Notes: generated by a model not told the origin, from the sequence alone. DNA of 64,000 nt from Paucilactobacillus suebicus DSM 5007 = KCTC 3549 (GCF_001434475.1 NZ_AZGF01000007.1:1-64000); one strand, 5' to 3'; positions 27,172-37,836 are shown, counted from the first letter of the stretch. Made by a program: numbers and translations.

Positions 27172-27765
27172 TTAATTTGTTCCTCCGATCTTTTTTTCTA
27201 TCCATTGCCAAACTTCGTCTTTACCAAGTTTAGTTTGTGCTGAGAACAATAGTAATTCATCGTCTGCATTCATATTAAGAGTTTTCCTAATCAAGCTGGT
27301 TTCTCGATTACGTACTGCAGGTTTAATTTTATCGATCTTTGTCGCAACAATCAATGTTGGAATATGATAATATCGAAGCCACTGATACATAGATACATCA
27401 TCATCTGTCGGTGCGTGACGTCCATCTACAAGTTGAATTACACCACGAAGTTGGTCTCTTTGAGTCAAATATTCTTCAATCATCACACCAAATTTTTCGC
27501 GTTCTTTCTTGGAAACTTTAGCATAACCATATCCTGGCACATCAACAAAATACAATTGTTTCTCAACCTCATAAAAGTTCAGCGTTCTTGTCTTGCCTGG
27601 TTGACTTGATGTTCTCGCATAACTCTTTCGGTTGATTAATACATTAGTTAATGAAGACTTGCCAACATTTGAACGACCAACCAAGCCAATTTCTGGATAC
27701 CCCGTTGTTGGATATTGGCTTGCAGCCACTGCACTCATCACCAGTTCGACTTCCTGTACTTCCAT
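27172..27765 (-). CDS. engB: Ribosome biogenesis GTPase EngB/YsxC
   Basis: 197 residues. TRAFAC GTPase motifs: GRSNVGKSSL, PGKTRTLNFY, DVPGYGYAKV and ATKIDK. It assists late 50S assembly. The ATG at 27765 lies 5 nt after GGAGG; the in-frame ATG four codons upstream lacks a site. It follows clpX, whose terminator lies between. Confidence 0.95.
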   Translation of the reverse strand: MEVQEVELVMSAVAASQYPTTGYPEIGLVGRSNVGKSSLTNVLINRKSYARTSSQPGKTRTLNFYEVEKQLYFVDVPGYGYAKVSKKEREKFGVMIEEYLTQRDQLRGVIQLVDGRHAPTDDDVSMYQWLRYYHIPTLIVATKIDKIKPAVRNRETSLIRKTLNMNADDELLLFSAQTKLGKDEVWQWIEKKIGGTN

Positions 27766-27796
27766 AAAATCCTCCATCGTTCCATAAGCTTATTAA

Positions 27797-27833
27797 TAAA
27801 AGAGGCCCATTTGCACAGCAACAGGCCTCTTTA
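27797..27833 (-). terminator. Terminator of clpX
   Basis: AAAGAGGCC pairs with GGCCTCTTT on either side of a 19 nt loop, ending in TTTTATT on the minus strand. Confidence 0.85.
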
Positions 27834-27842
27834 ATTCGTTTA

Positions 27843-29093
27843 TTACGAAGCTTTTTGATCCTTCAAAACATATTCGGGCTCAGTATGCTTAGTAACGTTG
27901 TTCTTATTGATAACAACTTTTGCAACATCTTTACGATTTGGCAAATCATACATAACATCACGCATCACGTCTTCTATAATAGAACGCAATCCACGAGCAC
28001 CTGTATTTCTCTTAATAGCCAATTGTGCCATTGCAATCAATGCACCATGGGTAAATTCAAGTTCTGAATCATCCAAACTGATCAGCTTTTGATACTGCTT
28101 AACCAAAGCATTTTTTGGCTCGGTTAATATACGAACTAAATCGTGTTCATCTAACTTTTGTAATGCTGTAAGAATAGGTAGACGACCAATAAATTCAGGG
28201 ATTAAGCCGAATGAGAGCAGATCCTCTGGCACCACATGCTGAAGGACGTTCTTCTCAGTTACTTGATCAATCTCACGTGAATTTGTACCAAATCCGATGG
28301 TCTTGTCACCAAGACGATCCTTTACAATCGTCTCAATTCCATCAAAAGCTCCACCAACAATGAATAGAATATTCTTCGTATTAATTTGAATAAATTCTTG
28401 TTGAGGATGCTTGCGACCACCCTGAGGTGGAACGTTTGCAATTGTACCTTCTAGAATTTTAAGTAACGCTTGTTGGACACCCTCACCTGAAACATCCCTA
28501 GTAATTGAAACGTTTTCGCTCTTTTTGGCAATTTTATCAATTTCGTCAATGTAGATTATACCCTTCTCGGCACGCTCTACATCATAATCAGCCGACTGCA
28601 ATAGTTTAAGGATGATATTTTCAACATCCTCACCAACATAACCTGCTTCAGTCAATGTTGTTGCGTCAGCGATAGCAAACGGAACATTTAAAATTTTAGC
28701 CAACGATTGCGCTAAATAGGTTTTTCCTGAACCGGTAGGTCCAATTAAGCTAATGTTACTCTTCTGAAGTTCAGTATCATCATCGCTACTGTTTGTCATA
28801 GCATTAACGCGCTTGTAGTGGTTATATACAGCGACTGACAAGGTTTTCTTGGCATCCTCTTGGCCGATAACATAATCATCTAATTTAGTAACAATTTCTG
28901 CAGGTGTTGGCACGTCAAGTAATGACTGAGCCGCATCTTCTGCGATTTCTTCATCAATGATCTCTTTACAAAGATCAATACATTCATTACAAATGTATAC
29001 CCCAGGGCCAGCCACTATTTTTTTTACCTGATCCTGAGACTTGCCACAAAAGGAGCAATTAACCGAATCCATACCATTGGTATCTTCAAACAT
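27843..29093 (-). CDS. clpX: ATP-dependent Clp protease ATP-binding subunit ClpX
   Basis: 416 residues. An N-terminal C4 zinc finger (CSFCGK...CNEC) recognises adaptors. The AAA+ module has GPTGSGKT, the GYVGEDVEN pore region, [10 protein letters not shown] Walker B and [10 protein letters not shown] sensor 2. It unfolds substrates for ClpP. AGGAGGTCA lies before the ATG. It lies between tig and engB, the usual order, but is a separate unit with its own terminator. Confidence 0.97.
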   Translation of the reverse strand: MFEDTNGMDSVNCSFCGKSQDQVKKIVAGPGVYICNECIDLCKEIIDEEIAEDAAQSLLDVPTPAEIVTKLDDYVIGQEDAKKTLSVAVYNHYKRVNAMTNSSDDDTELQKSNISLIGPTGSGKTYLAQSLAKILNVPFAIADATTLTEAGYVGEDVENIILKLLQSADYDVERAEKGIIYIDEIDKIAKKSENVSITRDVSGEGVQQALLKILEGTIANVPPQGGRKHPQQEFIQINTKNILFIVGGAFDGIETIVKDRLGDKTIGFGTNSREIDQVTEKNVLQHVVPEDLLSFGLIPEFIGRLPILTALQKLDEHDLVRILTEPKNALVKQYQKLISLDDSELEFTHGALIAMAQLAIKRNTGARGLRSIIEDVMRDVMYDLPNRKDVAKVVINKNNVTKHTEPEYVLKDQKAS

Positions 29094-29183
29094 CTACTGT
29101 GACCTCCTAAATAGTTATGTCGCCATCATAACAGAATGTCTTAATAATTACGAATAATTAACTTTCATTTTACTTTAACGGTT

Positions 29184-29215
29184 TAAAAAAATGTTCAATC
29201 ACCAGGATTGAACAT
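29184..29215 (-). terminator. Terminator of tig
   Basis: TGTTCAATC pairs perfectly with GATTGAACA (5 nt loop), followed by seven Ts on the minus strand. Confidence 0.92.
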
Positions 29216-29240
29216 TTCAAAAACTCAGTCAAACTCGATA

Positions 29241-30566
29241 TTATTCGGCGTCATCCTTTGCTTTGCTCTTCTTAGCAGTTTTCTCTTGCTTTGCAGAATC
29301 ACGGACAAGGTCAACAGCCTTACGAATTGCAATATCATGTGACAACATGTCAGGTGACAATGCCTTAGAGACTTCCTCTTCTTTCATGCTATACTGTGAA
29401 GCTAAATCTTTAATTTCAGCATCGATATCTTCCTTAGCTGGCTTGATATCTTCTGCTTCAACAATAGCTTCAAGAACAAGGTTAGTCTTCACACGGTTTT
29501 CTGCATCAGCAGCAAATTGCTTCTGAAGATCTTCTTGCTTTGTACCTGTGATTTGGAAATACATCTCAGGACTAATTCCTTGTTGTTGCATGTTAGCCAA
29601 GTACTGTTGCATTTGACGATTAGTATCATCATCCAACATTGCTTGAGGAATTTCCTTGATTTCTGCATTATCGACAGCCTCTGAAATCGCAGCTTCTTCG
29701 ATGGCTTCCTTTGCATCGTGCTCTTTACGTTCTTTTAATTGTTCTTTTGTCTTAGCCTTTAATTCTTCAAGTGAGTCAACATCTTCGTCAACATCCTTGG
29801 CAAATTCATCATCTAGGGCTGGCAATTCTTTTGCTTTTACTTCATGAAGCTTAACTGCAAAGACAGCTTCTTTACCAGCAAGTTCCTTAGCTTGATAATC
29901 TTCTGGGAAAGTGACCTTAACGTCAACATCCTCACCGGCCTTGTGTCCAACCAATTGTTCTTCAAAACCAGGAATAAATGAGTTTGATCCCAATTCAAGT
30001 GAATGGTTATCTGCGCTACCGCCATCAAACTTTTCACCGTCAACAGTACCCACATAATCAATAACCACTGTGTCGCCATTTTCAGCAGCTTTATCCTCTT
30101 TCAAGACAAGTTCTGCTTGTTGTTGACGCTTGTTTTCAAGTTCAGCATCGATATCTTTAACAAGAACACGAGTACTTTGCTTTGGAACAGTTAAGCCCCT
30201 ATATTCGCCTAACTTAACGTCTGGCTTAACAGTAACTACGGCTTTTAATACCCATGGTTGTTCTTTTTCCATACTGTCAACATCTAATTGAGGTTGATCA
30301 ACTGGTTCAATCCCTGCTTCTTTAATTGCTGCCTCATAAGCTTCGGGTAAAACAATATTTAGAGCATCTTGGTACAAAGCTTCTTCACCATACATACGGT
30401 TGAAGATTTGCCGTGGAATATGGCCCTTACGGAAGCCCGGAACAGTCAGTGTCTTTTTGGCTTTGTCAAAAGCCTGATCAATTCCTTTTTTAATAGTGTC
30501 GACATCAATATCAAATGTCAAGGTTCCTTTGTTGGTATCGCCATCGCGTTCCCATTTTGCTGACAT
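29241..30566 (-). CDS. tig: Trigger factor (ribosome-associated chaperone)
   Basis: 441 residues. The ribosome-binding N-domain (about 1-145) has the PGFRKGHIP signature. An FKBP-type PPIase domain (about 150-245) has [20 protein letters not shown], and a long helical C-domain with a charged tail completes it. It binds nascent chains at the exit tunnel. GGAGGAAATGAA precedes the ATG. It lies between tuf and clpX, separated by terminators on both sides. Confidence 0.97.
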   Translation of the reverse strand: MSAKWERDGDTNKGTLTFDIDVDTIKKGIDQAFDKAKKTLTVPGFRKGHIPRQIFNRMYGEEALYQDALNIVLPEAYEAAIKEAGIEPVDQPQLDVDSMEKEQPWVLKAVVTVKPDVKLGEYRGLTVPKQSTRVLVKDIDAELENKRQQQAELVLKEDKAAENGDTVVIDYVGTVDGEKFDGGSADNHSLELGSNSFIPGFEEQLVGHKAGEDVDVKVTFPEDYQAKELAGKEAVFAVKLHEVKAKELPALDDEFAKDVDEDVDSLEELKAKTKEQLKERKEHDAKEAIEEAAISEAVDNAEIKEIPQAMLDDDTNRQMQQYLANMQQQGISPEMYFQITGTKQEDLQKQFAADAENRVKTNLVLEAIVEAEDIKPAKEDIDAEIKDLASQYSMKEEEVSKALSPDMLSHDIAIRKAVDLVRDSAKQEKTAKKSKAKDDAE

Positions 30567-30677
30567 TTCATTTCCTCCATAACAATTACATTTTAAAATA
30601 GTGCCTTATGCATACTTAACCAGTTTAACGTAAGCAAGCCTAATTGTAAACATTTTGAATAAAGTAATTTAGATAAT

Positions 30678-30714
30678 AAAAAAGCCTGACAGACAGCGTC
30701 CATCAAGCTTTTAA
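30678..30714 (-). terminator. Terminator of tuf
   Basis: AAAAGCTTGA pairs with TCAGGCTTTT across a 14 nt loop, running into Ts on the minus strand. Confidence 0.85.
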
Positions 30715-30731
30715 TTAAAACTAATTAGAAA

Positions 30732-31922
30732 TTAGTCGTCGATTTCTGAAACCACACCGGCACCAACCGTGTGACCACCTTCACGAACAGTAAACTTAAG
30801 ACCCTTTTCAATGGCAACAGGGTTGATCAGTTCAACTGTAAATGTAACGTTGTCACCTGGCATAACCATTTCAACGCCTTCTGGTAATTCAATAACACCA
30901 GTAACGTCAGTGGTATGGAAGTAGAATTGTGGGCGATAGTTTGAGAAGAATGGGGTATGACGTCCACCTTCCTCTTTTGTAAGGATATAAACTTCACCCT
31001 TGAACTTCTTGTGAGTGTGAATTGAACCTGGGGCAGCCAAAACTTGGCCACGTTCAACTTGGTCACGACTGATACCACGTAGTAAGGCACCAACGTTGTC
31101 ACCAGCTTCACCAAGATCAAGAGTCTTACGGAACATTTCAAGACCAGTAATAGTAGTCTTCAAAACTTCATCCTTAAGACCAACGATTTCAACTTCGTCA
31201 CCAACTTTAATTTGGCCACGATCGATACGACCTGATGCAACAGTACCACGACCAGTGATCGTAAATACGTCTTCAACAGGCATCAAGAAAGGCTTGTCTG
31301 TATCACGTTGTGGTGTTGGGATATATTCATCAACAACATCCATTAAGTGTAAGATAACCTTTTCTTGTTCTGGATCGCCTTCCAAAGCTTTAAGAGCTGA
31401 ACCACGAATAACTGGAATATCATCACCAGGAAAATCGTATTCAGAAAGCAATTCACGAACTTCCATTTCAACAAGATCAACCAATTCGTCATCATCAACT
31501 AAATCAGTCTTGTTTAAGAAGACAACGATATAGTCAACACCAACTTGGCGAGCAAGCAAAATGTGTTCACGAGTTTGTGGCATAGGACCATCAGTTGCGG
31601 CAACAACCAAGATAGCACCATCCATTTGTGCGGCACCAGTGATCATGTTCTTAACGTAGTCAGCATGTCCTGGGGCATCAATATGTGCATAGTGACGCTT
31701 TTCCGTTTCATATTCAACGTGGGCAGTGTTGATGGTGATACCACGTTCCTTTTCTTCGGGCGCAGCATCGATATCAGCATAATCTTCAGCCTTTGCCAAA
31801 CCTTTAGCTGCTAATACCTTTGTGATAGCAGCAGTTAAAGTAGTCTTCCCATGGTCAACGTGGCCAATAGTACCAATGTTTACATGGGGCTTTGTACGTT
31901 CATAATGTTCTTTTTCTGCCAT
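30732..31922 (-). CDS. tuf: Elongation factor Tu
   Basis: 396 residues, full length. [10 protein letters not shown], the RGITI effector, DAPGHADYV and NKTD motifs form the G domain (about 1-205). Domains 2 and 3 follow, with [12 protein letters not shown] and a C-terminal [12 protein letters not shown]. It delivers aminoacyl-tRNA to the ribosome. AGGAGGG precedes the ATG. Two consensus-like promoters lie upstream, as expected for a highly expressed gene. Confidence 0.98.
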   Translation of the reverse strand: MAEKEHYERTKPHVNIGTIGHVDHGKTTLTAAITKVLAAKGLAKAEDYADIDAAPEEKERGITINTAHVEYETEKRHYAHIDAPGHADYVKNMITGAAQMDGAILVVAATDGPMPQTREHILLARQVGVDYIVVFLNKTDLVDDDELVDLVEMEVRELLSEYDFPGDDIPVIRGSALKALEGDPEQEKVILHLMDVVDEYIPTPQRDTDKPFLMPVEDVFTITGRGTVASGRIDRGQIKVGDEVEIVGLKDEVLKTTITGLEMFRKTLDLGEAGDNVGALLRGISRDQVERGQVLAAPGSIHTHKKFKGEVYILTKEEGGRHTPFFSNYRPQFYFHTTDVTGVIELPEGVEMVMPGDNVTFTVELINPVAIEKGLKFTVREGGHTVGAGVVSEIDD

Positions 31923-31996
31923 TGAATGAAACCCTCCTGTTATTTTGCAAGAATAATGTCAGCCCTCAGGCAGATGACTGACACACCTTTGAAATT

Positions 31997-32024
31997 ATTA
32001 TACTACTTCCTCTTGATAAATCAA
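31997..32024 (-). promoter_or_regulatory. tuf promoter P2 (proximal)
   Basis: -35 TTGATT (32019-32024), 16 bp spacer, -10 TATAAT (31997-32002). The transcript would begin about 70 nt before the ATG and include a TGTCAG/CTGACA hairpin near 31955-31985. Confidence 0.7.
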
Positions 32025-32061
32025 AGCCTACCAAAAGGCGCTTCAAGAAGAATCCTAAACT

Positions 32062-32090
32062 ATTATATATACTGACCCCTTATTTGTAAA
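32062..32090 (-). promoter_or_regulatory. tuf promoter P1 (distal)
   Basis: -35 TTTACA (32085-32090), 17 bp spacer, -10 TATAAT (32062-32067). In tandem with P2. Confidence 0.65.
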
Positions 32091-32153
32091 CAATTATTTA
32101 TCAAGAATATATATTTTAATCTAGATTATGGTTTTTACTCTATTTATTATCAA

Positions 32154-33074
32154 TTATGACACTAAATTCTCAATAATTTCGTTAATCTTTTTCTGCCATT
32201 CTTCAACTGAGTGATACTTACTATCAATCACATCTCCATGATACTTTTGAATCATCACGTCAATCCAATCATGATAATTTGGCATAATAGATTGGCTTAA
32301 CGGGTAACTGATCATCATTCCCAGTTTAAATTCCGAACTAATCATTGAAAAAGCAAGTGGATCAGAATTGCCAACTTTTTCATCAAGATAATTCATTACT
32401 TTTTTATAAAAGTTTTGATCCTCTAGTCGATCTAAAACTGATAAATTCACTGTATGCTCCTTATTGTCTATCCAATAAAATTTAATTGGACCCGTTTCAT
32501 TCAACTCTAATAGTGACTGCAACAGGCTTGATCTAATTAATGGATGTGTGAAAGGATCCCTCAATAAAAATTTTACACCGGTTAAATATTGTGGCAATGG
32601 TAATTGCTCGGCCATTTCAACTCTTCTTTTTTGTTCAATAAAAACTTCATCGCCCAAATGATAAAATTGACGAAAAATTTCTTGGTTTGTTTTAGATAGG
32701 TTTTCAGAAATATCATTTTCATACTTTTCTATAACGGTGTTAGCAGATTTTCGCCATTCTATCTGATCAGTCATTAAAGAAAATTGGTGAGCTTTGATAA
32801 CGTGCCGACTTTCAAGACACACGTTAACCATTAATTTATAAAGCTTTAGTGAGTTTAAATACTGCGTCATGTTATCAATAGCGTAGTCGTAAGCTGACTT
32901 ATATTGATGATCCATGTACAAAGATTCAACCAATAAAAAATTTATGTCATCTTGCATACATTCTTCATACAAAGATTCTAGTAAAGACGATGCATTATTC
33001 CATTTTTGCTTTTCGATCAATACTTTTGCTTCACTCAATTTTTTAACTTGCTCTTGTGTAAGTTGTTCAGACAT
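32154..33074 (-). CDS. Helical repeat protein of unknown function (TPR-like)
   Basis: 306 residues, soluble, almost entirely alpha-helical. The first ~110 residues (KKLSEAKVLIEKQKWNNASSLL, then LVESLYMDHQYKSAYDYA) have the spacing of tetratricopeptide-like repeats. Homologues sit beside rnjB in other lactobacilli as far as I recall, but no function is established. AGAGGTG before the ATG at 33074 sets the start; the frame to 33107 adds residues without a site. It follows rnjB after 73 bp that hold an imperfect hairpin. Confidence 0.75.
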   Translation of the reverse strand: MSEQLTQEQVKKLSEAKVLIEKQKWNNASSLLESLYEECMQDDINFLLVESLYMDHQYKSAYDYAIDNMTQYLNSLKLYKLMVNVCLESRHVIKAHQFSLMTDQIEWRKSANTVIEKYENDISENLSKTNQEIFRQFYHLGDEVFIEQKRRVEMAEQLPLPQYLTGVKFLLRDPFTHPLIRSSLLQSLLELNETGPIKFYWIDNKEHTVNLSVLDRLEDQNFYKKVMNYLDEKVGNSDPLAFSMISSEFKLGMMISYPLSQSIMPNYHDWIDVMIQKYHGDVIDSKYHSVEEWQKKINEIIENLVS

Positions 33075-33095
33075 TTTATCACCTCTTAGATGTAA

Positions 33096-33142
33096 CGAAG
33101 AGTGCAATGACGTATTTTAATTATCCATCATTACACTCTTTG
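33096..33142 (-). terminator. Hairpin downstream of rnjB
   Basis: CAAAGAGTGTAATGA pairs with TCATTGCACTCTTCG (two G-T pairs) over a loop of about 17 nt. There is no real T tract, so termination is probably partial; it may only attenuate read-through into the TPR-like gene. Confidence 0.45.
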
Positions 33143-33147
33143 TTTGC

Positions 33148-34878
33148 TTATTCATTGCTATCTTTTTCTTTGCTATCTTTAGAAACTTTTTTCTTCTTGT
33201 TACTCTTTCGAGCATGCTGATTAACTTCCATGATAACAGGTAAAATAACTGGGTGTCGTTTAGTTTGTTCAAACAAGAATCTATTAAGTTTATCTCTAAC
33301 GTCTTGTTTTAAATGTCCCCAGTCAAATTCCTTATTATCTAAATTATCCTGAACTGTTTCTTCAACCAGCTTAGCGCTCTGATTCATTAATTCACGATTT
33401 GTCTTAACAAACACAAATCCTCTAGAAGTTATCTTAGGATGTGCAACAATCTTTTTTTTGCGTCTATCAATTGTCACAACAACAACAAAAATACCATCTT
33501 CGGCGAGTACCCTGCGGTCTCTTAGTACAATATTACCGATATCCCCAACACCGATACCGTCAATCATTGTATCACCAACATCAACTTTATCACCAATTCT
33601 CATTTGTTCGCCATCAAAAGCAACGATATCACCTTTGGCTGTAATAAAAGTATGATCCTTTGGAACACCAACTTCTTGAGCCAATTGTGCATGCCTATTT
33701 AAAAGACGATATTCTCCTTGAACAGGAATAAAGTATTCTGGTTTCATGAAATTCAACATTAACTGTAAATCATTTTGACTTGCGTGCCCTGATGATTGAA
33801 GATCATCAGAAATTGCCTTAACTTCGGCCCCCGAGCGATAAATCATGTCACGAGTCTTCTGCACTTCAGTTTCCATGGCGTGCGATGGTGTTGTCGTAAT
33901 GAATACTAAATCAGACTCATTAAGCTTAATGTTTTTATCTTCACCATTTGCCATTCGTTGTAGCGATTTAATTGGCTCACCCATTTTACCGGTTTCTAAA
34001 ATCACAACTTGACTCGGATCCATTTTTTTAGCATCTGACATACTAATCAACAAGTCTTCATCAGGCAGTGTAAGTTTACCAAGTGCCAAGGCCGTTTTAA
34101 CGATTTTTTCTAAATCGTGCCCGGATAAAACCACTTTTCGTTCCACTGCAGCTGCAGCATTAAAAATCTGTTGAACACGCATAATGTTAGATGCAACACT
34201 GGCAACAATGATTCGTTGGTCAGTGTATTTAAAGGTTTCTAATATATATGCAGCAATGTTCTTTTCTTTTTCACTTTGACCGGCATTCTCAGCGCCTGCA
34301 GAATCACTAAGCAGTGCCAACACACCCTGAGATCCAATTTCTGCCAACCTAGCTAAGTCGGTCTGATATCCTTTTGCGGCCGTTTGATCGAACTTGAAAT
34401 CACCTGTGTATACGATATTTCCAGATTTAGTTGCCAGTACCACACCCATTGACTCCGGAATGGAATGCGTCGTCTTAAAGAATGATACTGTCACATCGTC
34501 AAAGTCAATTTCAGTATCAGCGTCAACAATGTGAAAATCATCATACTTTTTGCTCTCGCTATTGGCATTTACAGACAATTTTGCCAACGCAATCGTCATT
34601 TCAGACCCGAACACCGGCACCTTAAACTCGTCAACAAAATAAGGCAGTGCCCCAATTGCATCAGCATGGCCGTGCGTTAGAAATACTCCAACAATTCTGT
34701 CGGCATTTTCTCGTAAATAGTCCCAGTCTGGAATCACAACATCGATTCCCAGAAGTTCATTTTCAGGATACTTCAATCCACAATCTAAAATGAAAATTTG
34801 ATTATCGACTTCGACGGCATACATATTTTTCCCGTTTTCTCTAACTCCACCAAACGGAATAATATTAATATTACTCAT
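33148..34878 (-). CDS. rnjB: Ribonuclease J2 (catalytically degenerate RNase J)
   Basis: 576 residues of the beta-CASP metallo-beta-lactamase RNases. The zinc motif reads HGHADAIG: the last His of HxHxDH is Ala, as RNase J2 proteins deviate here while J1 keeps it. TGDFKFDQTA, SDSAGAEN and SGHASQNDLQLM remain. J2 normally assembles with J1 and modulates mRNA decay and rRNA maturation. Its place directly downstream of dapA (28 bp) matches Bacillus rnjB. The C-terminus is very Lys-rich. AAGGGTGA precedes the ATG. Confidence 0.85.
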   Translation of the reverse strand: MSNINIIPFGGVRENGKNMYAVEVDNQIFILDCGLKYPENELLGIDVVIPDWDYLRENADRIVGVFLTHGHADAIGALPYFVDEFKVPVFGSEMTIALAKLSVNANSESKKYDDFHIVDADTEIDFDDVTVSFFKTTHSIPESMGVVLATKSGNIVYTGDFKFDQTAAKGYQTDLARLAEIGSQGVLALLSDSAGAENAGQSEKEKNIAAYILETFKYTDQRIIVASVASNIMRVQQIFNAAAAVERKVVLSGHDLEKIVKTALALGKLTLPDEDLLISMSDAKKMDPSQVVILETGKMGEPIKSLQRMANGEDKNIKLNESDLVFITTTPSHAMETEVQKTRDMIYRSGAEVKAISDDLQSSGHASQNDLQLMLNFMKPEYFIPVQGEYRLLNRHAQLAQEVGVPKDHTFITAKGDIVAFDGEQMRIGDKVDVGDTMIDGIGVGDIGNIVLRDRRVLAEDGIFVVVVTIDRRKKKIVAHPKITSRGFVFVKTNRELMNQSAKLVEETVQDNLDNKEFDWGHLKQDVRDKLNRFLFEQTKRHPVILPVIMEVNQHARKSNKKKKVSKDSKEKDSNE

Positions 34879-34906
34879 TATGTCACCCTTGAATCTTTCT
34901 ATATTT

Positions 34907-35779
34907 TTAAATGTCTAAAATCTTAAATAATTTTGCTTGTTCATCTGTATCGAGGGGTAAGATTGGTAAACGACAACCACCGACTTCATAACCAACATGG
35001 TTTAAGGCTGCCTTAACTGGTGATGGAGAAGGGTACATAAACAAAGCATTCATTTTGGGTGTCAGTACACGTTGGATCGCAGCAGCACCCTTCCAGTCTC
35101 CCTTATCAACATCAGCATACATTTCGCTAATTTCAGAGCCAAAAATATGACTGGCAACTGAGATTACTCCGGCTCCACCAATTTCTTTAGTGGCCAAGGC
35201 TAAGTTATCTTCTCCGGAATAAACCAAAAATCCATTAGCACAATTTTCAACTAGTGCAGCCAAATCATCAACGTTTGTACATTGCTTAACGGCAAATATA
35301 TTGTCGTGATGGCTTAATTCTATTACAGTATCTACGGACATAGTAACACCTGTACGACCTGGAATATTGTACATGATAATCGGCAATGGACTTGCATCTG
35401 CTACGGCCTTAAAGTGCGCTAGCATACCCTTTTGATTTGGCTTGTTATAGTATGGTACAACCACCAATGCAGCATCGATTCCATCAATAGCACTGACTTC
35501 TTTTGTAAAATCAATTGTTTCTTTTGTGTTGTTGGAACCCGTACCAACAATCATTGGCACCCGGCTGTTAATAATTTCAGCACTGCGCGTATACAGCTCA
35601 ATTTTTTCATCGTGCGTCAACGTGGGTGTTTCACCAGTTGTGCCACCAACGACAAATCCTTTTGATCCAGTATCAATAAGATGATCAATTAATTTTTCAA
35701 GACGTCCAAAATCGACCTGCTCCTCATCATTAAATGGTGTTACAATTGCCGTCATTAAATCTGCATTTTCGAATGTCAT
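34907..35779 (-). CDS. dapA: 4-hydroxy-tetrahydrodipicolinate synthase
   Basis: 290 residues, a TIM barrel. [11 protein letters not shown], the catalytic Tyr in MYNIPGRTG and the Schiff-base Lys in IFAVKQC are in place, so it condenses aspartate semialdehyde with pyruvate for diaminopimelate and lysine. AAAGGGG precedes the ATG. It is upstream of rnjB and likely cotranscribed. No lysine riboswitch is visible in the short upstream gap. Confidence 0.93.
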   Translation of the reverse strand: MTFENADLMTAIVTPFNDEEQVDFGRLEKLIDHLIDTGSKGFVVGGTTGETPTLTHDEKIELYTRSAEIINSRVPMIVGTGSNNTKETIDFTKEVSAIDGIDAALVVVPYYNKPNQKGMLAHFKAVADASPLPIIMYNIPGRTGVTMSVDTVIELSHHDNIFAVKQCTNVDDLAALVENCANGFLVYSGEDNLALATKEIGGAGVISVASHIFGSEISEMYADVDKGDWKGAAAIQRVLTPKMNALFMYPSPSPVKAALNHVGYEVGGCRLPILPLDTDEQAKLFKILDI

Positions 35780-35901
35780 TCATCTTACCCCTTTAATTCA
35801 TTCAATTAATATTTAAACCGATTAGACATTGTCATTATCTTACTACAAATGCTTTACATTGTGAATTAAGATAACCGCCTTTGTATCAATATCACTTATG
35901 T

Positions 35902-35936
35902 AAAAAAATAGAATCGCAACAATTGTTGCGACTCTA
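35902..35936 (-). terminator. Terminator of rpsO
   Basis: AGTCGCAACAATTGTTGCGATT forms a perfect GTCGCAACAA-type stem, followed by a T-rich run on the minus strand. Confidence 0.85.
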
Positions 35937-35945
35937 AAATTAAGA

Positions 35946-36215
35946 TTAACGACGTAATCCTAACTTTTGGATCAATTCACGGTAACTTTGAACATCATTC
36001 TTACGTAAGTAAGCTAATAAGTTACGACGATGACCAATCTTCTTCATCAGTCCACGTTGTGAATGAAAATCCTTCTTGTGAACACGCAAATGTTCGTTAA
36101 GTTCGTTAATGTCAGCTGTTAAAACAGCAACTTGAACTTCTGTTGAACCTGTATCGCCATCATGACGAGCGTATTCCTTAATAATTTCGTTCTTGCGTTC
36201 TTTTGAAATTGCCAT
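35946..36215 (-). CDS. rpsO: 30S ribosomal protein S15
   Basis: 89 residues, standard length. [20 protein letters not shown] and [10 protein letters not shown] are the conserved 16S rRNA contact segments. The ATG at 36215 follows AAAGGTGGG; the longer frame to 36281 is leader RNA. The leader of about 100 nt may carry S15 feedback control, but I could not identify a specific structure. Confidence 0.98.
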   Translation of the reverse strand: MAISKERKNEIIKEYARHDGDTGSTEVQVAVLTADINELNEHLRVHKKDFHSQRGLMKKIGHRRNLLAYLRKNDVQSYRELIQKLGLRR

Positions 36216-36325
36216 AAGTAATTTCCCACCTTTCAAATTTTTGCACCTAGTTCTAAGTAAGACGTCGGTGAGGATCGTCAAACTGAGAAGAGGTCAATCA
36301 ATCAGCATACTGATCAATCCATAAT

Positions 36326-36354
36326 AATATACTAGACATTCAATCAAAAAGCAA
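36326..36354 (-). promoter_or_regulatory. Promoter of rpsO
   Basis: -35 TTGCTT (36349-36354), 17 bp spacer, -10 TATATT (36326-36331), about 100 nt before the start codon. Confidence 0.6.
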
Positions 36355-36401
36355 GGTAATACGGATAACACAATTTTTTTTGGAAGTTATTCCTGATAAA
36401 G

Positions 36402-36431
36402 TTGCATTATAGCCAATTCATATTGTATAAT
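36402..36431 (+). promoter_or_regulatory. Promoter of rpsT
   Basis: -35 TTGCAT (36402-36407), 18 bp spacer, -10 TATAAT (36426-36431), divergent from the rpsO promoter. Confidence 0.65.
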
Positions 36432-36487
36432 GGCTGATGTTGAAAATTTCAGGTCAGATATGATCATTAATTCGCGGAGGTGAAATC

Positions 36488-36742
36488 ATGCCAATCATCA
36501 AATCAGCTATCGAACGTGTTCGCGTTAACGAAAAAGCACAAGCACGTAACGCTTCACAACTAAGCACAATGCGTACAGCTGTTAAGAATTTTGAAAAAGG
36601 AAAGACTGCCGGTGCAGACAACCTTGAAGAATTATTTAACAACGCTTTATCTGCTATTGATCGCGCACATTCAAAGGGCTTGATCAAAGCTAACAAGGCT
36701 GCTCGTGACAAGTCACGTTTAGCCGCACGTTACGCTAAATAA
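36488..36742 (+). CDS. rpsT: 30S ribosomal protein S20
   Basis: 84 residues, basic, alpha-helical. The family's [12 protein letters not shown] start and [20 protein letters not shown] end are present. GGAGGTG precedes the ATG. Monocistronic, with a terminator shared with convergent holA. Confidence 0.97.
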   Translation: MPIIKSAIERVRVNEKAQARNASQLSTMRTAVKNFEKGKTAGADNLEELFNNALSAIDRAHSKGLIKANKAARDKSRLAARYAK

Positions 36743-36757
36743 ACGTATTTTAATATG

Positions 36758-36794
36758 TAAAAAAAGGATCGTGATAATTCACGATCCTTTTTTT
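36758..36794. terminator. Bidirectional terminator between rpsT and holA
   Basis: AAAAAAGGATCGTGA pairs with TCACGATCCTTTTTT around a 4-5 nt loop. The holA stop codon touches its T tract. Confidence 0.93.
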
Positions 36795-37836
36795 AACGCA
36801 CTTTTTTCACTTGATTTATTGATTGTACATATTGCAACATAAATAATTCAAATAACAGTTGCGGGTCTCTTTGACTTGTCTTAAGACCTTTTTCGATGTT
36901 AATTAAGCCCAAATAAGCTTGTTCCAAGTTTGAAAGCTTAAATTCTCGCACAGTTTTTAACGCCAATTTGACCCGGTAGGGATGAACTTTTAAAGTTGAA
37001 GCCAATGTACCTTGACTCAGTCCACGCGAACTTAATATCTTAACCTGTATCAACAACCTAAACTGGCTTACAAGAACAGAATTAATTCTAAGCGGCTGCT
37101 CTTCACTCTCTATCAAATCACGATATCTAGATAATGATAACTGATATTTTCCTTTTAAAACAGCATTCACAAGATCAAAAACATTTTGATCTAACGACTG
37201 ATTAACCAGTCCCATAACGGCTTCTTTGCTAATTAGCTTGGTCTGATATCCATATAGTTCTAATTTTTGCAACGATTCAGCCATTAATGAGTAATCAGAA
37301 TTGGTCCGAGCTACTAGTTCATCAAGTGCACTAGAATCAATTTGGTATCCATCACCTTGTGATTGTCGAGTGATGGCTGCCCTGGCGTCTCGTTCATTTA
37401 ATGGTGCAGCACTAACTTCGACGCCAACTTTTTTTAATTTCTTGACAACTTTCTTACGATTATCTAGTTTTTCGTAAGGAGCGCTGAATACCAATACGGT
37501 ACTTTCCTCTGGATGGTCAAGATAGTCAGATAATCCATCCACATCGTGTTCAATTTTTTTATTGCCTGTCTCACCGGTCAAAAAGAAAGGTTTATTAATT
37601 ATTACTAGCCTTCTCTCACCAAAAAATGGTGCTGACATAGCATCATCTAACGCGGCAGCTACAGGTGTCACTTCCATATCATAGCTACCCACATTCATTA
37701 CACGTTGATCATCTGGAATCAATCCATTAAATGAATCTAACGCCCTTTGCTGCAATATCGATTGTTGCCCCAGAATAACATAAACATTGGATATTTTATT
37801 TTTACTTAGCTGTTGCTGTAAGGTGGCAACATCCAT
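36793..37836 (-). CDS. holA: DNA polymerase III subunit delta
   Basis: 347 residues. The N-terminal AAA-like domain lacks Walker motifs, as usual for delta (NVYVILGQQSILQQRALDSF). The DNA_pol3_delta segments YSLMAESLQKLELYG and QNVFDLVNAVLKGKYQLSL are present. It opens the beta clamp in the clamp loader. Its 5' end overlaps comEC by 31 bp, with AAGGGAAATGA upstream, so translation is coupled to the competence operon. Confidence 0.93.
   Translation of the reverse strand: MDVATLQQQLSKNKISNVYVILGQQSILQQRALDSFNGLIPDDQRVMNVGSYDMEVTPVAAALDDAMSAPFFGERRLVIINKPFFLTGETGNKKIEHDVDGLSDYLDHPEESTVLVFSAPYEKLDNRKKVVKKLKKVGVEVSAAPLNERDARAAITRQSQGDGYQIDSSALDELVARTNSDYSLMAESLQKLELYGYQTKLISKEAVMGLVNQSLDQNVFDLVNAVLKGKYQLSLSRYRDLIESEEQPLRINSVLVSQFRLLIQVKILSSRGLSQGTLASTLKVHPYRVKLALKTVREFKLSNLEQAYLGLINIEKGLKTSQRDPQLLFELFMLQYVQSINQVKKVR

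Noticed and set aside
33148-34878. Annotation as RNase J1 (rnjA)
   Set aside because: The HxHxDH motif is degenerate and the gene follows dapA, both typical of rnjB.
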